DNA of 44,774 bases from Anaerosolibacter carboniphilus (lineage in GTDB: Bacteria; Bacillota; Clostridia; Peptostreptococcales; Thermotaleaceae): contig NZ_JACHEN010000040.1 in the NCBI RefSeq assembly GCF_014205875.1, positions 1 through 44,774 on the forward strand, read 5' to 3'. The notes beneath the pieces are model-generated. The model did not search any database, had not been told where the DNA came from, and saw only the letters and a list, made by a program, of their open reading frames with translations. How positions within the stretch are numbered: the stretch's first letter is position 1; every line of letters begins with the position of its first letter. Made by a program: the position numbers and the translations under genes. This document shows positions 16,024 to 24,487 of the stretch, piece by piece.

Positions 16024-17430
16024 ATGAAAAAATTTATGGATGAGAATTTTTTATTAGATAATGAAACGGCTATTAAGCTATACCACGACTTTGCAAAGGA
16101 AATGCCAATTATCGATTATCATTGCCATTTAAATCCTAAGGAAATCGCAGAAAATAAGCGTTATAGAAATATAACTGAAATCTGGCTTGGTGGAGATCAT
16201 TATAAATGGAAAGCCATGAGAAGCAATGGCATCGATGAAAAGTATATCACCGGTGATGCAGCAGATAAAGATAAATTTCTAAAGTGGGCAGAGACTGTTC
16301 CCTATACAATCGGAAATCCGCTATATCATTGGACTCACTTAGAACTACAAAGATATTTTGGAATAGATACATTACTCAGCCCAGAATCAGCGGAAGGGAT
16401 TTGGGAGAAGTGTAATGAACTACTTGAAAAAGAGGAGTTTACAGCACGAGAGTTGATTAAAAGATCAAATGTGAAGGTGATTTGTACGACCGATGATCCA
16501 ATAGATACATTAGAATATCATAAGGAAGTTGCAGAAGATCATACCTTTGATGTAAAAGTATTACCTACTCTTCGCCCGGATAAAGTAATTAATATTGAAA
16601 AAGAAGGCTTTACTGCTTGGATTAAAAAACTTGGAGAAGTGGTTGGAAGAGACATACAAGCGATGGATGCTTTACTAGATGCATTAAAAGAACGTGTCCA
16701 ATATTTTGACTCCTTAGGATGTAAAGTATCTGATCATGCATTGGATCCAATTGTATTCGAAAAGGGAGATAAGGAAGAAATTAATAATATTTTTGTAAAA
16801 GCGTTAAACGGAGAAACATTAACAGAATCAGATATTCGCAAATATAAAACATATGTATTGTTATTTTTAGGAAGAGAGTATGCCAAACTAGGATGGGCGA
16901 TGCAGATTCACATTGGAACCATTCGAAATGTAAATAGCAGAATGATGAGAATGTTAGGCCCAGATACAGGATTTGATACTATTGGGGATTATGTTTTTGC
17001 GGAAGCTTTGGCCAAGTTCTTAGATGCATTAGATACGACAAATGAACTTCCAAAAACAATTCTTTATTGTTTGAATCCAAGGGATAACGAAGTTCTAGCT
17101 ACCATGATAGGATCTTTCCAAGGAGGCGGAATACCAGGTAAGATACAATTTGGTTCTGGTTGGTGGTTTAATGATCAAAAGGATGGAATGATCAGACAAA
17201 TGATCGCTTTATCCAATGTGGGATTATTAAGTAGGTTTGTAGGAATGCTAACAGACTCTAGGAGCTTTTTATCCTACGCAAGACATGAATATTTTAGAAG
17301 AATCTTATGCAACTTGTTAGGTAAATGGGTAGAAAATGGAGAAGCTCCAAAGGATATGGATTTATTAGGAAAGATCGTGAAAGATATTTGCTTCTACAAT
17401 GCCAATCGTTATTTTGGATTTCATGTATAA
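16024..17430 (+). CDS. uxaC: Glucuronate (uronate) isomerase
   Basis: Amidohydrolase-superfamily isomerase converting D-galacturonate to D-tagaturonate and D-glucuronate to D-fructuronate, so it feeds both UxaB and UxuB. A longer frame begins at a TTG at 16006, but AGGAGG at 16012-16017 sits correctly before ATG 16024, giving 468 residues (E. coli UxaC has 470). Markers: IIDYHCHLNPKEIAENK near 30-46 with the HxH metal pair, MQIHIGTIRNVNSRMM near 300, and HEYFRRILCNLLGKWVENGE near 420. Second gene of the uxa operon and the only uxaC in the window. Confidence 0.95.
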   Translation: MKKFMDENFLLDNETAIKLYHDFAKEMPIIDYHCHLNPKEIAENKRYRNITEIWLGGDHYKWKAMRSNGIDEKYITGDAADKDKFLKWAETVPYTIGNPLYHWTHLELQRYFGIDTLLSPESAEGIWEKCNELLEKEEFTARELIKRSNVKVICTTDDPIDTLEYHKEVAEDHTFDVKVLPTLRPDKVINIEKEGFTAWIKKLGEVVGRDIQAMDALLDALKERVQYFDSLGCKVSDHALDPIVFEKGDKEEINNIFVKALNGETLTESDIRKYKTYVLLFLGREYAKLGWAMQIHIGTIRNVNSRMMRMLGPDTGFDTIGDYVFAEALAKFLDALDTTNELPKTILYCLNPRDNEVLATMIGSFQGGGIPGKIQFGSGWWFNDQKDGMIRQMIALSNVGLLSRFVGMLTDSRSFLSYARHEYFRRILCNLLGKWVENGEAPKDMDLLGKIVKDICFYNANRYFGFHV

Positions 17431-17475
17431 GAAGATAGGAAAAAACTAAAATTCATAGAATGGAAAGGGGCATTT

Positions 17476-18963
17476 ATGAAAACCTTTATAAAAGTTCACA
17501 ATCAAGATAATGTGTTAGTTGCACTTAAGGATTTAAAAGCCGGGGAAACATTAGAAATCGATGGCGCGGTAGTACAAGTTAGGATGGATATCCCCAAGGG
17601 GCATAAGGTAGCCATTAAGAAAATCAGCAAAGATGGAGATGTCATTAAATATGGATTGCCTATAGGCTATTCCCTAGAGGATATAGAAGCAGGAGATCAT
17701 GTCCATGTACACAATACAAAGACGAAGTTAAGTGGAACGATTGAGTATGCTTTTGATCAGAAACTAGTGGATAGAGATATCACAAAAGATAATCGCGTAT
17801 TTATGGGTTATAAGAGAGAAAACGGCAGTGTGGGTATAAGAAATGAATTATGGATTGTTCCTACAGTTGGTTGTGTAAATGGTATCGGACAAATGATTGT
17901 AGATATCTTTAAGAACGAAGTAGATATACGCTTAATTGATAATATTGAGGTTTACAAGCATAATTATGGATGCTCCCAATTAGGAGATGACCACGAAAAT
18001 ACAAAGAGAATTTTGTCAGGTATGGTGAATCATCCCAATTGTGGTGGAGCGCTGGTATTAGGACTTGGCTGTGAAAACAATCAAGTAGCAGAATTCAAAG
18101 AGTTTCTTGGTAACATAGATGAAAATAGAGTGAAGTTTTTAGTAACGCAAGAGGTAGAAGACGAGGTAGAAGAAGGGGTTCGCCTTGTAAGAGAGATTTT
18201 TGAGGCAATGAAAGGGGATACCCGTGAAGAAGTGCCTTTGTCAGAACTAAAGGTTGGGTTGAAGTGTGGAGGGTCTGATGGCCTTTCAGGTATTACAGCC
18301 AATCCATTACTAGGGAATTTCTCGGATTATTTAATTGCCCAGGGAGGCACAAGTGTATTAACGGAGGTTCCTGAAATGTTTGGAGCAGAGACGATATTAA
18401 TGGAAAGAGCGAAGAACAAAGAAATCTTTGAAAAAATAGTACACTTAATTAATGATTTTAAAGAGTATTTCTTAGCGAATAATCAGCCTGTATATGAAAA
18501 CCCATCCCCTGGAAATAAAAAAGGTGGAATTACTACGTTAGAAGACAAATCTTTAGGATGCACACAGAAAGCAGGTCATTCTAAAGTTGTAGACGTACTA
18601 AAGTATGGGGAGATATTAAAAGAAAAAGGATTGAATCTACTAAGCGCTCCTGGAAATGATTTAGTAGCTTCAACAGCATTAGCTGCATCGGGCTGCCATA
18701 TGGTTTTATTTACAACAGGAAGAGGGACCCCCTTTGGAACCTTTGTTCCAACCATAAAAATATCTTCAAATTCAGAAATTTACTATAAAAAGAAAAATTG
18801 GATAGATTTTAATGCTGGAATCCTTGTAGAAGATAAATCAATGGAAGAAGTATTGGAAGAATTTATTCACTATATTGTTGAGGTTGCCAGCGGCAAGCTT
18901 GCTAACAATGAAAAAAATGAATTTAGAGAAATTGCTATCTTTAAAACAGGTGTAACATTGTAA
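17476..18963 (+). CDS. uxaA: Altronate dehydratase
   Basis: Dehydrates D-altronate to 2-keto-3-deoxygluconate; an iron-activated cytosolic enzyme. At 495 residues it has the E. coli UxaA length. Residues about 1-90 form the SAF-type N-terminal domain (IKVHNQDNVLVALKDLKAGE). The rest is the catalytic region, with GYKRENGSVGIRNELWIVPT near 115, NYGCSQLGDDHENT, LGLGCENN, LKCGGSDGLSGITANP near 259, and LFTTGRGTPFGTFVPTIK near 412. Cysteines in YGCSQ, GLGCE, KCGGSDG and LGCTQKAG are plausible metal ligands. Last gene of the uxaBCA operon. A deleted relic of a second copy lies at 44221-44613. Confidence 0.94.
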   Translation: MKTFIKVHNQDNVLVALKDLKAGETLEIDGAVVQVRMDIPKGHKVAIKKISKDGDVIKYGLPIGYSLEDIEAGDHVHVHNTKTKLSGTIEYAFDQKLVDRDITKDNRVFMGYKRENGSVGIRNELWIVPTVGCVNGIGQMIVDIFKNEVDIRLIDNIEVYKHNYGCSQLGDDHENTKRILSGMVNHPNCGGALVLGLGCENNQVAEFKEFLGNIDENRVKFLVTQEVEDEVEEGVRLVREIFEAMKGDTREEVPLSELKVGLKCGGSDGLSGITANPLLGNFSDYLIAQGGTSVLTEVPEMFGAETILMERAKNKEIFEKIVHLINDFKEYFLANNQPVYENPSPGNKKGGITTLEDKSLGCTQKAGHSKVVDVLKYGEILKEKGLNLLSAPGNDLVASTALAASGCHMVLFTTGRGTPFGTFVPTIKISSNSEIYYKKKNWIDFNAGILVEDKSMEEVLEEFIHYIVEVASGKLANNEKNEFREIAIFKTGVTL

Positions 18964-19181
18964 GGCTGGGAAGAAAATAAACTTGAGGAGGATTTTGCAT
19001 TTGTTGCAAAACTAAACTTATAATTCAAAAAATCTCATCATATATGAGCTATCTCTCTGCACCCTGTTTTTAGTCGTCTAAGAAATTTAATTACTCAATT
19101 TCCCCGATTAAATAGATTCTGATGAGAAATCTATCACAATGAAGTCTTTTTGTATCTATTTTGACATATTTCACATCATGA
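18964..19181. other. Intergenic stretch after uxaA, no gene seen
   Basis: First third of the 663-base gap between uxaA and TRAP-1. It holds an unused AGGAGGAT sequence and AT-rich DNA without an ORF longer than about 30 codons. Base texture hints at degenerate mobile DNA, but I could not identify any element or a convincing terminator for uxaBCA. Confidence 0.4.
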
Positions 19182-19235
19182 TTGACAACAGATATGTTAA
19201 TATGTTAACATAGTAATATGGTAGTATGGTAGATA
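19182..19235 (+). promoter_or_regulatory. TRAP-1 upstream promoter and operator
   Basis: TTGACA (19182-19187) with a possible -10 TAACAT (19206-19211). ATGGTAGTATGGTAGATA (19218-19235) is a copy of the 18-bp operator sharing TGGTAGTATGGTA with the site at 6998. Nearby TATGTTAATATGTTAACATA may be a further regulator site. Confidence 0.55.
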
Positions 19236-19275
19236 TGAGTTTGATCCATTTTAAATAATTTCATTGATGATATAA

Positions 19276-19304
19276 TTGACTCAAGCGTACTAGTATGGTA
19301 GCAT
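19276..19304 (+). promoter_or_regulatory. TRAP-1 second promoter and operator
   Basis: TTGACT (19276-19281), 17 bases, TAGCAT (19299-19304). GTACTAGTATGGTAGCAT (19287-19304) differs from the uxuA operator at two of 18 positions and covers the -10. Confidence 0.65.
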
Positions 19305-19485
19305 ATGTTGTAGATAGAAATGTAAGATAAAAGTCGCTAAGGTATATTAGATTTTGAGGGTATAGATTACTGTATTGATGATTTACTTAAAACGTATAAG
19401 TGCTTTTAAATGATGGGTATAATGGAAATGATGAAGTAATAGATGAATTTTATAGCATAAAGCAAAGAGCTTTTTTAGAACTTAG

Positions 19486-19499
19486 AGAAAACGTTATCT
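19486..19499 (+). promoter_or_regulatory. Catabolite-responsive element (cre)-like site
   Basis: AGAAAACGTTATCT fits the CcpA consensus TGWAARCGYTWNCW at all but the first position. It is 128 bases before TRAP-1 dctP, downstream of both candidate promoters, a typical place for a CcpA roadblock. Confidence 0.5.
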
Positions 19500-19626
19500 C
19501 TATGTAAAGAAGAAAATTGGCATTTATGTAGAAATTTCCTAGATGTGGCTAAGGATCTAATGAAAAGGTTTTTTTAGGAACTTTCTACAATGCAAATATG
19601 AAACACAGAAAATTGGAGGGGGTAAA

Positions 19627-20682
19627 ATGAAAAAAGGTTTTAAGGTATTATCATTAAGTCTCGTGCTAGTGTTGATTATTGCAGCATTAGCAGGTTGTGG
19701 TATGAAATCACCAACGGAACAACCAGCAAAAGAAGAAGCAAACAAAGAAGGAGCAGCAGCTGAACCAGAGATTACACTTGTATATGCAGAAGTTAATCCA
19801 CTAGATACGATTGTTGGTCAAACAGATACAGCCTTTAAAGAAAAAGTAGAAGAACTTTCAGGTGGAAAGATTAAGATCGATATTCAGGCAAGTGGTGTTT
19901 TAGGCTCAGAAAATGATGTACTTGATACAATGCTTGGTGGCGGCGGAACAATTGATATGTCCCGTATCTCAGCATTTGCCCTTACACCTTACGGTGGAGA
20001 AAAGTCAAAACTGCTTTCTATTCCTTATACATTTGTAAATCGTGAGCATTTCTGGAATTTTGCTACTTCTGATTTGGCTCCTGAATTCCTTCTAGAGCCC
20101 CATGAAAAGGGTAGCGGTGTTAGAGGTTTATTCTATGGAGAAGAAGGTTTCCGTCATTTCTTTTCAGCGAAACCACTTAATGGTATGAACGATTTAAAAG
20201 GTTTGAAAATAAGAGTATCCAATGACCCTGTTATGAATGGTATGGTAGAAGGACTTGGTGCTTCTCCTACAGTTGTATCTTTCGGTGAACTTTATTCTGC
20301 ATTACAAACAGGTGTAGTAGATGCTGCTGAACAGCCTATTGCTAACTACAAATCAAATGCATTCCCAGAAGTTGCACCAAGCTTAATTCTTGATGGTCAT
20401 ACACTTGGCGCAATTCAAGTAATCATTACAGATGAAGCTTGGGATAAACTTACCGAAGAACAGCAAAATATTCTTGTGGAAGCTGGTAAATATGCATCAG
20501 AATTCAATAGAAAGATTTCAGAAGAAGCTGAAAATAAAGTACTAGAACAATTAAAATCAGAAGGTGTTAAGGTTGTAGATGTTGAGGATAAGACACCTTG
20601 GCAGGAAGCGGTTAAAGGTGTAATTGAGTCTGCTACAGCAGATAACAAAGAGCTTTATAAAAAAATTGTTGATATGAAATAA
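19627..20682 (+). CDS. dctP: TRAP transporter substrate-binding protein (DctP family), system 1
   Basis: Extracytoplasmic solute receptor of a tripartite ATP-independent periplasmic transporter, here a lipoprotein since the cell is Gram-positive. The signal peptide is KKGFKVLSLSLVLVLIIAAL with lipobox LAGC, followed by a charged linker (EQPAKEEANKEGAAAEPE). The 351-residue body shows LGSENDVLDTMLGGG, the ligand arginine in LKGLKIRVSNDPV near 194-206, and FGELYSALQTGVVDAAEQPI. Ligands of this family are usually carboxylates. Position behind operators shared with uxuA suggests a hexuronate or aldonate. Ribosome site GGAGGGGG. Confidence 0.93.
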   Translation: MKKGFKVLSLSLVLVLIIAALAGCGMKSPTEQPAKEEANKEGAAAEPEITLVYAEVNPLDTIVGQTDTAFKEKVEELSGGKIKIDIQASGVLGSENDVLDTMLGGGGTIDMSRISAFALTPYGGEKSKLLSIPYTFVNREHFWNFATSDLAPEFLLEPHEKGSGVRGLFYGEEGFRHFFSAKPLNGMNDLKGLKIRVSNDPVMNGMVEGLGASPTVVSFGELYSALQTGVVDAAEQPIANYKSNAFPEVAPSLILDGHTLGAIQVIITDEAWDKLTEEQQNILVEAGKYASEFNRKISEEAENKVLEQLKSEGVKVVDVEDKTPWQEAVKGVIESATADNKELYKKIVDMK

Positions 20683-20712
20683 GATTTGAATATTTAACAG
20701 GAAGATTTTAAA

Positions 20713-20742
20713 GGCACAGAGGGGGGTTACAACCTTTGTGTC
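20713..20742 (+). promoter_or_regulatory. Hairpin between dctP-1 and dctQ-1
   Basis: GGCACAGAGG pairs with CCTTTGTGTC (10 bp including two G-T pairs). It lies in the 82-base spacer after dctP. The other two TRAP operons have hairpins in the same place. It may protect the dctP mRNA end or attenuate read-through. Confidence 0.55.
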
Positions 20743-20764
20743 TAACTTTTTAAGGAGGTAAGGT

Positions 20765-21289
20765 ATGCCTACAATTTTTAATACAATTGAGAAGATTAAA
20801 CCAGCATATGATGTGGCTTATAAGTTTGTACTTTTGTTATGTAAGTTACTTTTAGTAGTGGATATTGCTATTACCACTATGGCAGTGGCTGGCCGATATA
20901 TACCTTTTATTCCAGACCCAGCCTGGAGCGAAGAAATCGTTTTAACTTGTATGGCATACATGGCAGTTCTTTCAGCTGCTCTAGCCATCAGAAGAAATGC
21001 GCATATTCGTATGACAGCATTTGATAGATATTTGCCTAAAAAAGTAATACTCGTTTTGGATATTCTTTCAGATGTTGCTGTTTTAGCACTTGCAGTGGTT
21101 ATGTTTGTAGTGGGCTGGAAGTATGCAGTGCAAATCGGTGGAAAAGGATCTTATGTGAGTATGCCAGGTCTTTCTAGGTTCTGGATGTATTTTCCGGTTC
21201 CGTTAGCAGGTATAGCCATGTTCATTTTCGAAATAGAGATTTTATATAATCATATCAAAGGAATTTTTGCAAAAAAGGAGGATCTATGA
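20765..21289 (+). CDS. dctQ: TRAP transporter small membrane subunit (DctQ family), system 1
   Basis: Four-helix membrane subunit of 174 residues. Hydrophobic segments lie near 22-45, 60-80, 98-120 and 140-165. The conserved stretch PDPAWSEEIVLTCMAYMAVL (DctQ W-x-E-E motif) and AALAIRRNAHIRM are present. Ribosome site AAGGAGGTAAGGT. Its stop codon overlaps the dctM start (ATGA), pointing to translational coupling. Confidence 0.92.
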   Translation: MPTIFNTIEKIKPAYDVAYKFVLLLCKLLLVVDIAITTMAVAGRYIPFIPDPAWSEEIVLTCMAYMAVLSAALAIRRNAHIRMTAFDRYLPKKVILVLDILSDVAVLALAVVMFVVGWKYAVQIGGKGSYVSMPGLSRFWMYFPVPLAGIAMFIFEIEILYNHIKGIFAKKEDL

Positions 21290-22581
21290 TGAGTGCTGAA
21301 AGTATGGCAATATTGATTTTGCTTGGTAGTTTTTTCATCATGGTGTTTTTAAGATTTCCTATTGCTTATGCAGTGGCGCTTTCATCCTTGTTCACTCTTT
21401 TGTATCAAGGACTTCCACTTACAACCATTGTTCAGCAGATGGTAAAGGGGATTAGTTCTTTCAGTCTTATGGCAGTACCTTTCTTTATTACAATGGGAGT
21501 TCTTATGGGATCTGGTGGCATCTCTGAAAAACTGATTGCACTGGCCAATGCCTGCGTTGGTTGGATGCGAGGCGGTATGGCGATGGTTAACATCGTTGCA
21601 TCATACTTCTTTGGAGGTATTTCTGGTTCTGCAGCAGCAGATACTGCATCACTTGGTAGTATTTTAATTCCTATGATGGTAGACCAAGGCTACGATGATG
21701 ACTTTTCAACGGCAGTTACCATTACTTCATCCTGTGAAGGCCTTTTGGTTCCACCAAGTCATAATATGGTTATTTATGCGACTACTGCTGGTGGTATTTC
21801 GGTGGGCAGTCTTTTCCTTGCAGGTTATTTACCGGCAGCACTGCTAGCAGTATCCTTGATGGTAGGTTCTTATATCATTTCCGTGAAGAGAAACTATCCA
21901 AAGGGTGAAAAATTCAGCATGATGAATTTGATAAGACAATTTGGTTCTTCCTTTTGGGCACTTGCAGCTGTTCTGATCGTCGTGGTAGGTGTGGTTGGCG
22001 GTATTTTTACAGCTACAGAATCTGCGGCTATTGCGGTTATTTACAGTTTGATTGTTAGTGTATTTATTTATAAAGGACTTGACTGGAAGGGCGTTTGGAA
22101 AGTGCTTGAAGATTGTGTAAATACGCTTTCTATCGTGCTCATTCTGATTGCAACTTCAAGTATTTTTGGATATTTACTGACACGCTTGCATGTTCCAACT
22201 TTAGCAGCAAATGCTATTACGAGCATATCAGATAATCCGATTGTTTTAGCACTACTACTAAACCTTATTCTTTTAATTCTTGGATGTATTATGGATATGG
22301 CGCCAATTATATTGATTGCTACCCCAATCTTGCTGCCGATTGCAACTTCAATAGGGATTGATCCTGTTCAGTTCGGGATTATACTTGTCTTAAACTGTGG
22401 TATAGGTCTTTTAACACCACCTGTTGGTTCCGTACTATTTATTGGCTCTGCAGTTAGTAAAGTATCCATGGAGCGTCTTGTTAAAGCCACATTGCCGTTT
22501 TATCTATGTATGATCGTTACCCTTATACTGATTACCTTCGTTCCTGGATTTAGTTTATGGATTCCATCATTGTTTAGGTAA
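21286..22581 (+). CDS. dctM: TRAP transporter large membrane subunit (DctM family), system 1
   Basis: Ion-coupled transport subunit of 431 residues with about 12 membrane spans. DctM signatures are MAVPFFITMGVLMGSGG near 65, FGGISGSAAADTASLGSI near 112, LLVPPSHNMVIYA near 152 and GIGLLTPPVGSVLF near 367. Two adjacent ATG codons (21286, 21289) could start it; AAGGAGGA precedes both. Forms the membrane part with DctQ-1. Confidence 0.94.
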   Translation: MMSAESMAILILLGSFFIMVFLRFPIAYAVALSSLFTLLYQGLPLTTIVQQMVKGISSFSLMAVPFFITMGVLMGSGGISEKLIALANACVGWMRGGMAMVNIVASYFFGGISGSAAADTASLGSILIPMMVDQGYDDDFSTAVTITSSCEGLLVPPSHNMVIYATTAGGISVGSLFLAGYLPAALLAVSLMVGSYIISVKRNYPKGEKFSMMNLIRQFGSSFWALAAVLIVVVGVVGGIFTATESAAIAVIYSLIVSVFIYKGLDWKGVWKVLEDCVNTLSIVLILIATSSIFGYLLTRLHVPTLAANAITSISDNPIVLALLLNLILLILGCIMDMAPIILIATPILLPIATSIGIDPVQFGIILVLNCGIGLLTPPVGSVLFIGSAVSKVSMERLVKATLPFYLCMIVTLILITFVPGFSLWIPSLFR

Positions 22582-22589
22582 AGAGAAAT

Positions 22590-23060
22590 ATGAAATATAA
22601 GTTTACCTATCAAACAACTGCTTTTGATCTTTGGCAGTTATCCATGTACGGTATCTATGGTTCAATGGTAGGGGTATGTAATATGATATTTACGGTTGCC
22701 ATGGTACTGCTGACAGCAAAGTTTTGGAGCGATGTAAATAGCTTTATGAAAATACTCTTCATAATTGCAATTTGTTTATTTACGGTTATTCAACCCGCAG
22801 TCGTTTATATGCGAGCCAAAAGACAGGTAGCAACGGTTCTCCATGATATGGAGATCAGCTTTGATGATCATGGAATTCATGTGAAAACTGAAAAACAAAG
22901 TTCGGATTTAAAATGGAATACGATAAAAGGGGTATCAAAAAAACCGAGTATGATTGTTATATTTTCAACGACGAAGCATGGTTTTGTACTAACGAATAAA
23001 GTATTAGGAAAACAAAAAGAAGCCTTTTATGACTATGTCATTTCAAAGACTCAAAAATAA
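22590..23060 (+). CDS. YcxB-like membrane protein, unknown function
   Basis: Protein of 156 residues with two hydrophobic segments near 24-45 and 52-72, followed by a soluble C-terminal half (ISFDDHGIHVKTEKQSSDLK, then WNTIKGVSKKPSMIVIFSTT) resembling the YcxB-like C-terminal domain, a PH-like fold. It starts 8 bases after dctM-1, so it is very likely the fourth gene of the TRAP-1 operon. Its ribosome site is weak (AAAGAGAAAT), suggesting low expression or coupling. No known role in transport; the position may be incidental. Confidence 0.7.
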   Translation: MKYKFTYQTTAFDLWQLSMYGIYGSMVGVCNMIFTVAMVLLTAKFWSDVNSFMKILFIIAICLFTVIQPAVVYMRAKRQVATVLHDMEISFDDHGIHVKTEKQSSDLKWNTIKGVSKKPSMIVIFSTTKHGFVLTNKVLGKQKEAFYDYVISKTQK

Positions 23061-23211
23061 ATATAATGATCTATTATGCAAAGATGAAGCCGTATTTACA
23101 AAAAATGTATTTGCGACTTTGTTTTTGTATATTTTTAGAAAAGTAGGATGAATAATAATGGAACCTGCTAAGAAAGATAACTTATGAAATGAAGAATCAT
23201 GCTATAACATA

Positions 23212-23248
23212 TTGACAAACAAATAGAAACATACTACCATACTAGTAT
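23212..23248 (+). promoter_or_regulatory. uxuA-uxuB promoter and operator
   Basis: TTGACA (23212-23217), 17 bases, TACCAT (23235-23240). ATACTACCATACTAGTAT (23231-23248), read on the other strand, is ATACTAGTATGGTAGTAT: a perfect ATACTA-N6-TAGTAT inverted repeat covering the -10. It lies 33 bases before uxuA. Confidence 0.78.
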
Positions 23249-23280
23249 ACTTTAATTGAGATAGAGAGGAGATTGCAAGA

Positions 23281-24351
23281 ATGAAAATGACATTAAGATG
23301 GTTTGGAAGCAAATATGATACTGTAACCTTAGGGCAAATAAGACAGATTCCTGGTTGTGTAGGTGTTATTACAACGCTTTATGGTACGAAGCCTGGAGAG
23401 GTATGGAGCAGAGAAGCAATTAAAGCTATGAAGGAAGAAATAGAAGCAGTAGGCCTTGAATTGAGTGGTATTGAGAGTGTAAATATACATGATGATATTA
23501 AAATTGGTCTTCCCACAAGGGATCAATATATTGCAAACTATATCGAAACTCTCGAAAATCTTGGCAAAGAAGGCATAGACCTAGTATGCTATAACTTTAT
23601 GCCTGTATTTGATTGGACAAGATCTGATCTTGCAAAAGAGAGACCTGATGGGTCTACAGTCCTTTCCTATGATCAGGAGCTTATCGATAAAATTGATCCT
23701 GCGAAGATGTTCGAAGAGATGGATGCCAATTCTGGGGGATTTGTTTTACCAGGTTGGGAACCAGAAAGACTTTCCAGGGTAAAAGAGCTATTTGAAATGT
23801 ATAAAGGGGTAGATGAAGAAAAGCTATTTGAAAACCTTGTATATTTCTTGAAGGCGATTATGCCAACCTGTGAAAGATATGGAATTAAGATGGCCATTCA
23901 TATGGATGATCCGGCATGGTCTGTATTTGGTTTACCAAGAGTCGTAAACAATAAGGCAAATATTCAAAAACTCTTAGATGCAGTTCCTGTTGTGAACAAT
24001 GGGTTAACACTATGTACAGGATCTCTAGGCTCTAATCCTGACAATGATATTCCAGATATGATTAGAAGCTTTGGGGAAAGAATTCACTTTGGCCATGTAA
24101 GAAACGTTATCCATCTTGCACCAGGTAAATTCGACGAGGCAGCGCATTTATCTTCTGATGGATCTTTAGATATGTTTGAAATTATGAAAGCATTTTATGA
24201 TATCGGTATGGCCGGACCTATTCGGCCTGACCATGGAAGGATGATTTGGGGCGAAAAGGCGATGCCTGGCTATGGTCTCTATGATAGAGCTTTAGGGGCA
24301 ACCTACCTATTAGGATTATGGGAGGCCATAGAGAAGTCAGCTAAGCAATAA
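23281..24351 (+). CDS. uxuA: D-mannonate dehydratase
   Basis: TIM-barrel, metal-dependent enzyme of 356 residues dehydrating D-mannonate to 2-keto-3-deoxygluconate. Visible family blocks: MTLRWFGSKYDTVTLGQIRQ at the start, GIDLVCYNFMPVFDWTRSDL near 98, MAIHMDDPAWSVFGLPRVV near 203, TLCTGSLGSNPDNDI near 242, HFGHVRNV near 270, and RPDHGRMIWGE near 320. The H, C and D in these blocks form the metal site. Ribosome site AGAGGAGA. Followed by a strong hairpin and uxuB. The relic at 8168-8284 derives from a second copy. Confidence 0.95.
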   Translation: MKMTLRWFGSKYDTVTLGQIRQIPGCVGVITTLYGTKPGEVWSREAIKAMKEEIEAVGLELSGIESVNIHDDIKIGLPTRDQYIANYIETLENLGKEGIDLVCYNFMPVFDWTRSDLAKERPDGSTVLSYDQELIDKIDPAKMFEEMDANSGGFVLPGWEPERLSRVKELFEMYKGVDEEKLFENLVYFLKAIMPTCERYGIKMAIHMDDPAWSVFGLPRVVNNKANIQKLLDAVPVVNNGLTLCTGSLGSNPDNDIPDMIRSFGERIHFGHVRNVIHLAPGKFDEAAHLSSDGSLDMFEIMKAFYDIGMAGPIRPDHGRMIWGEKAMPGYGLYDRALGATYLLGLWEAIEKSAKQ

Positions 24352-24386
24352 TAAAACATATCAAAAAAGGAAGTTGTTGAATAAAC

Positions 24387-24429
24387 AATCCTATCAGACA
24401 TAATGTCCTTATATATGTCTGATAGGATT
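24387..24429 (+). promoter_or_regulatory. Strong hairpin between uxuA and uxuB
   Basis: AATCCTATCAGACATA pairs perfectly with TATGTCTGATAGGATT (16 bp, 11-base loop). There is no T-run, so it is more likely an mRNA-stabilising or partial-stop structure than a full terminator. Confidence 0.6.
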
Positions 24430-24487
24430 AGATATATAGATATTGCTTAGTGAACTTTGGGAAAATATAAGAAAGAGGTGGACTAAA

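Noticed and set aside
19400..19506. Short frame NGNDEVIDEFYSIKQRAFLE before TRAP-1
   Set aside because: No credible start or ribosome site and it overlaps the cre-like site; could be a relic but cannot be supported.
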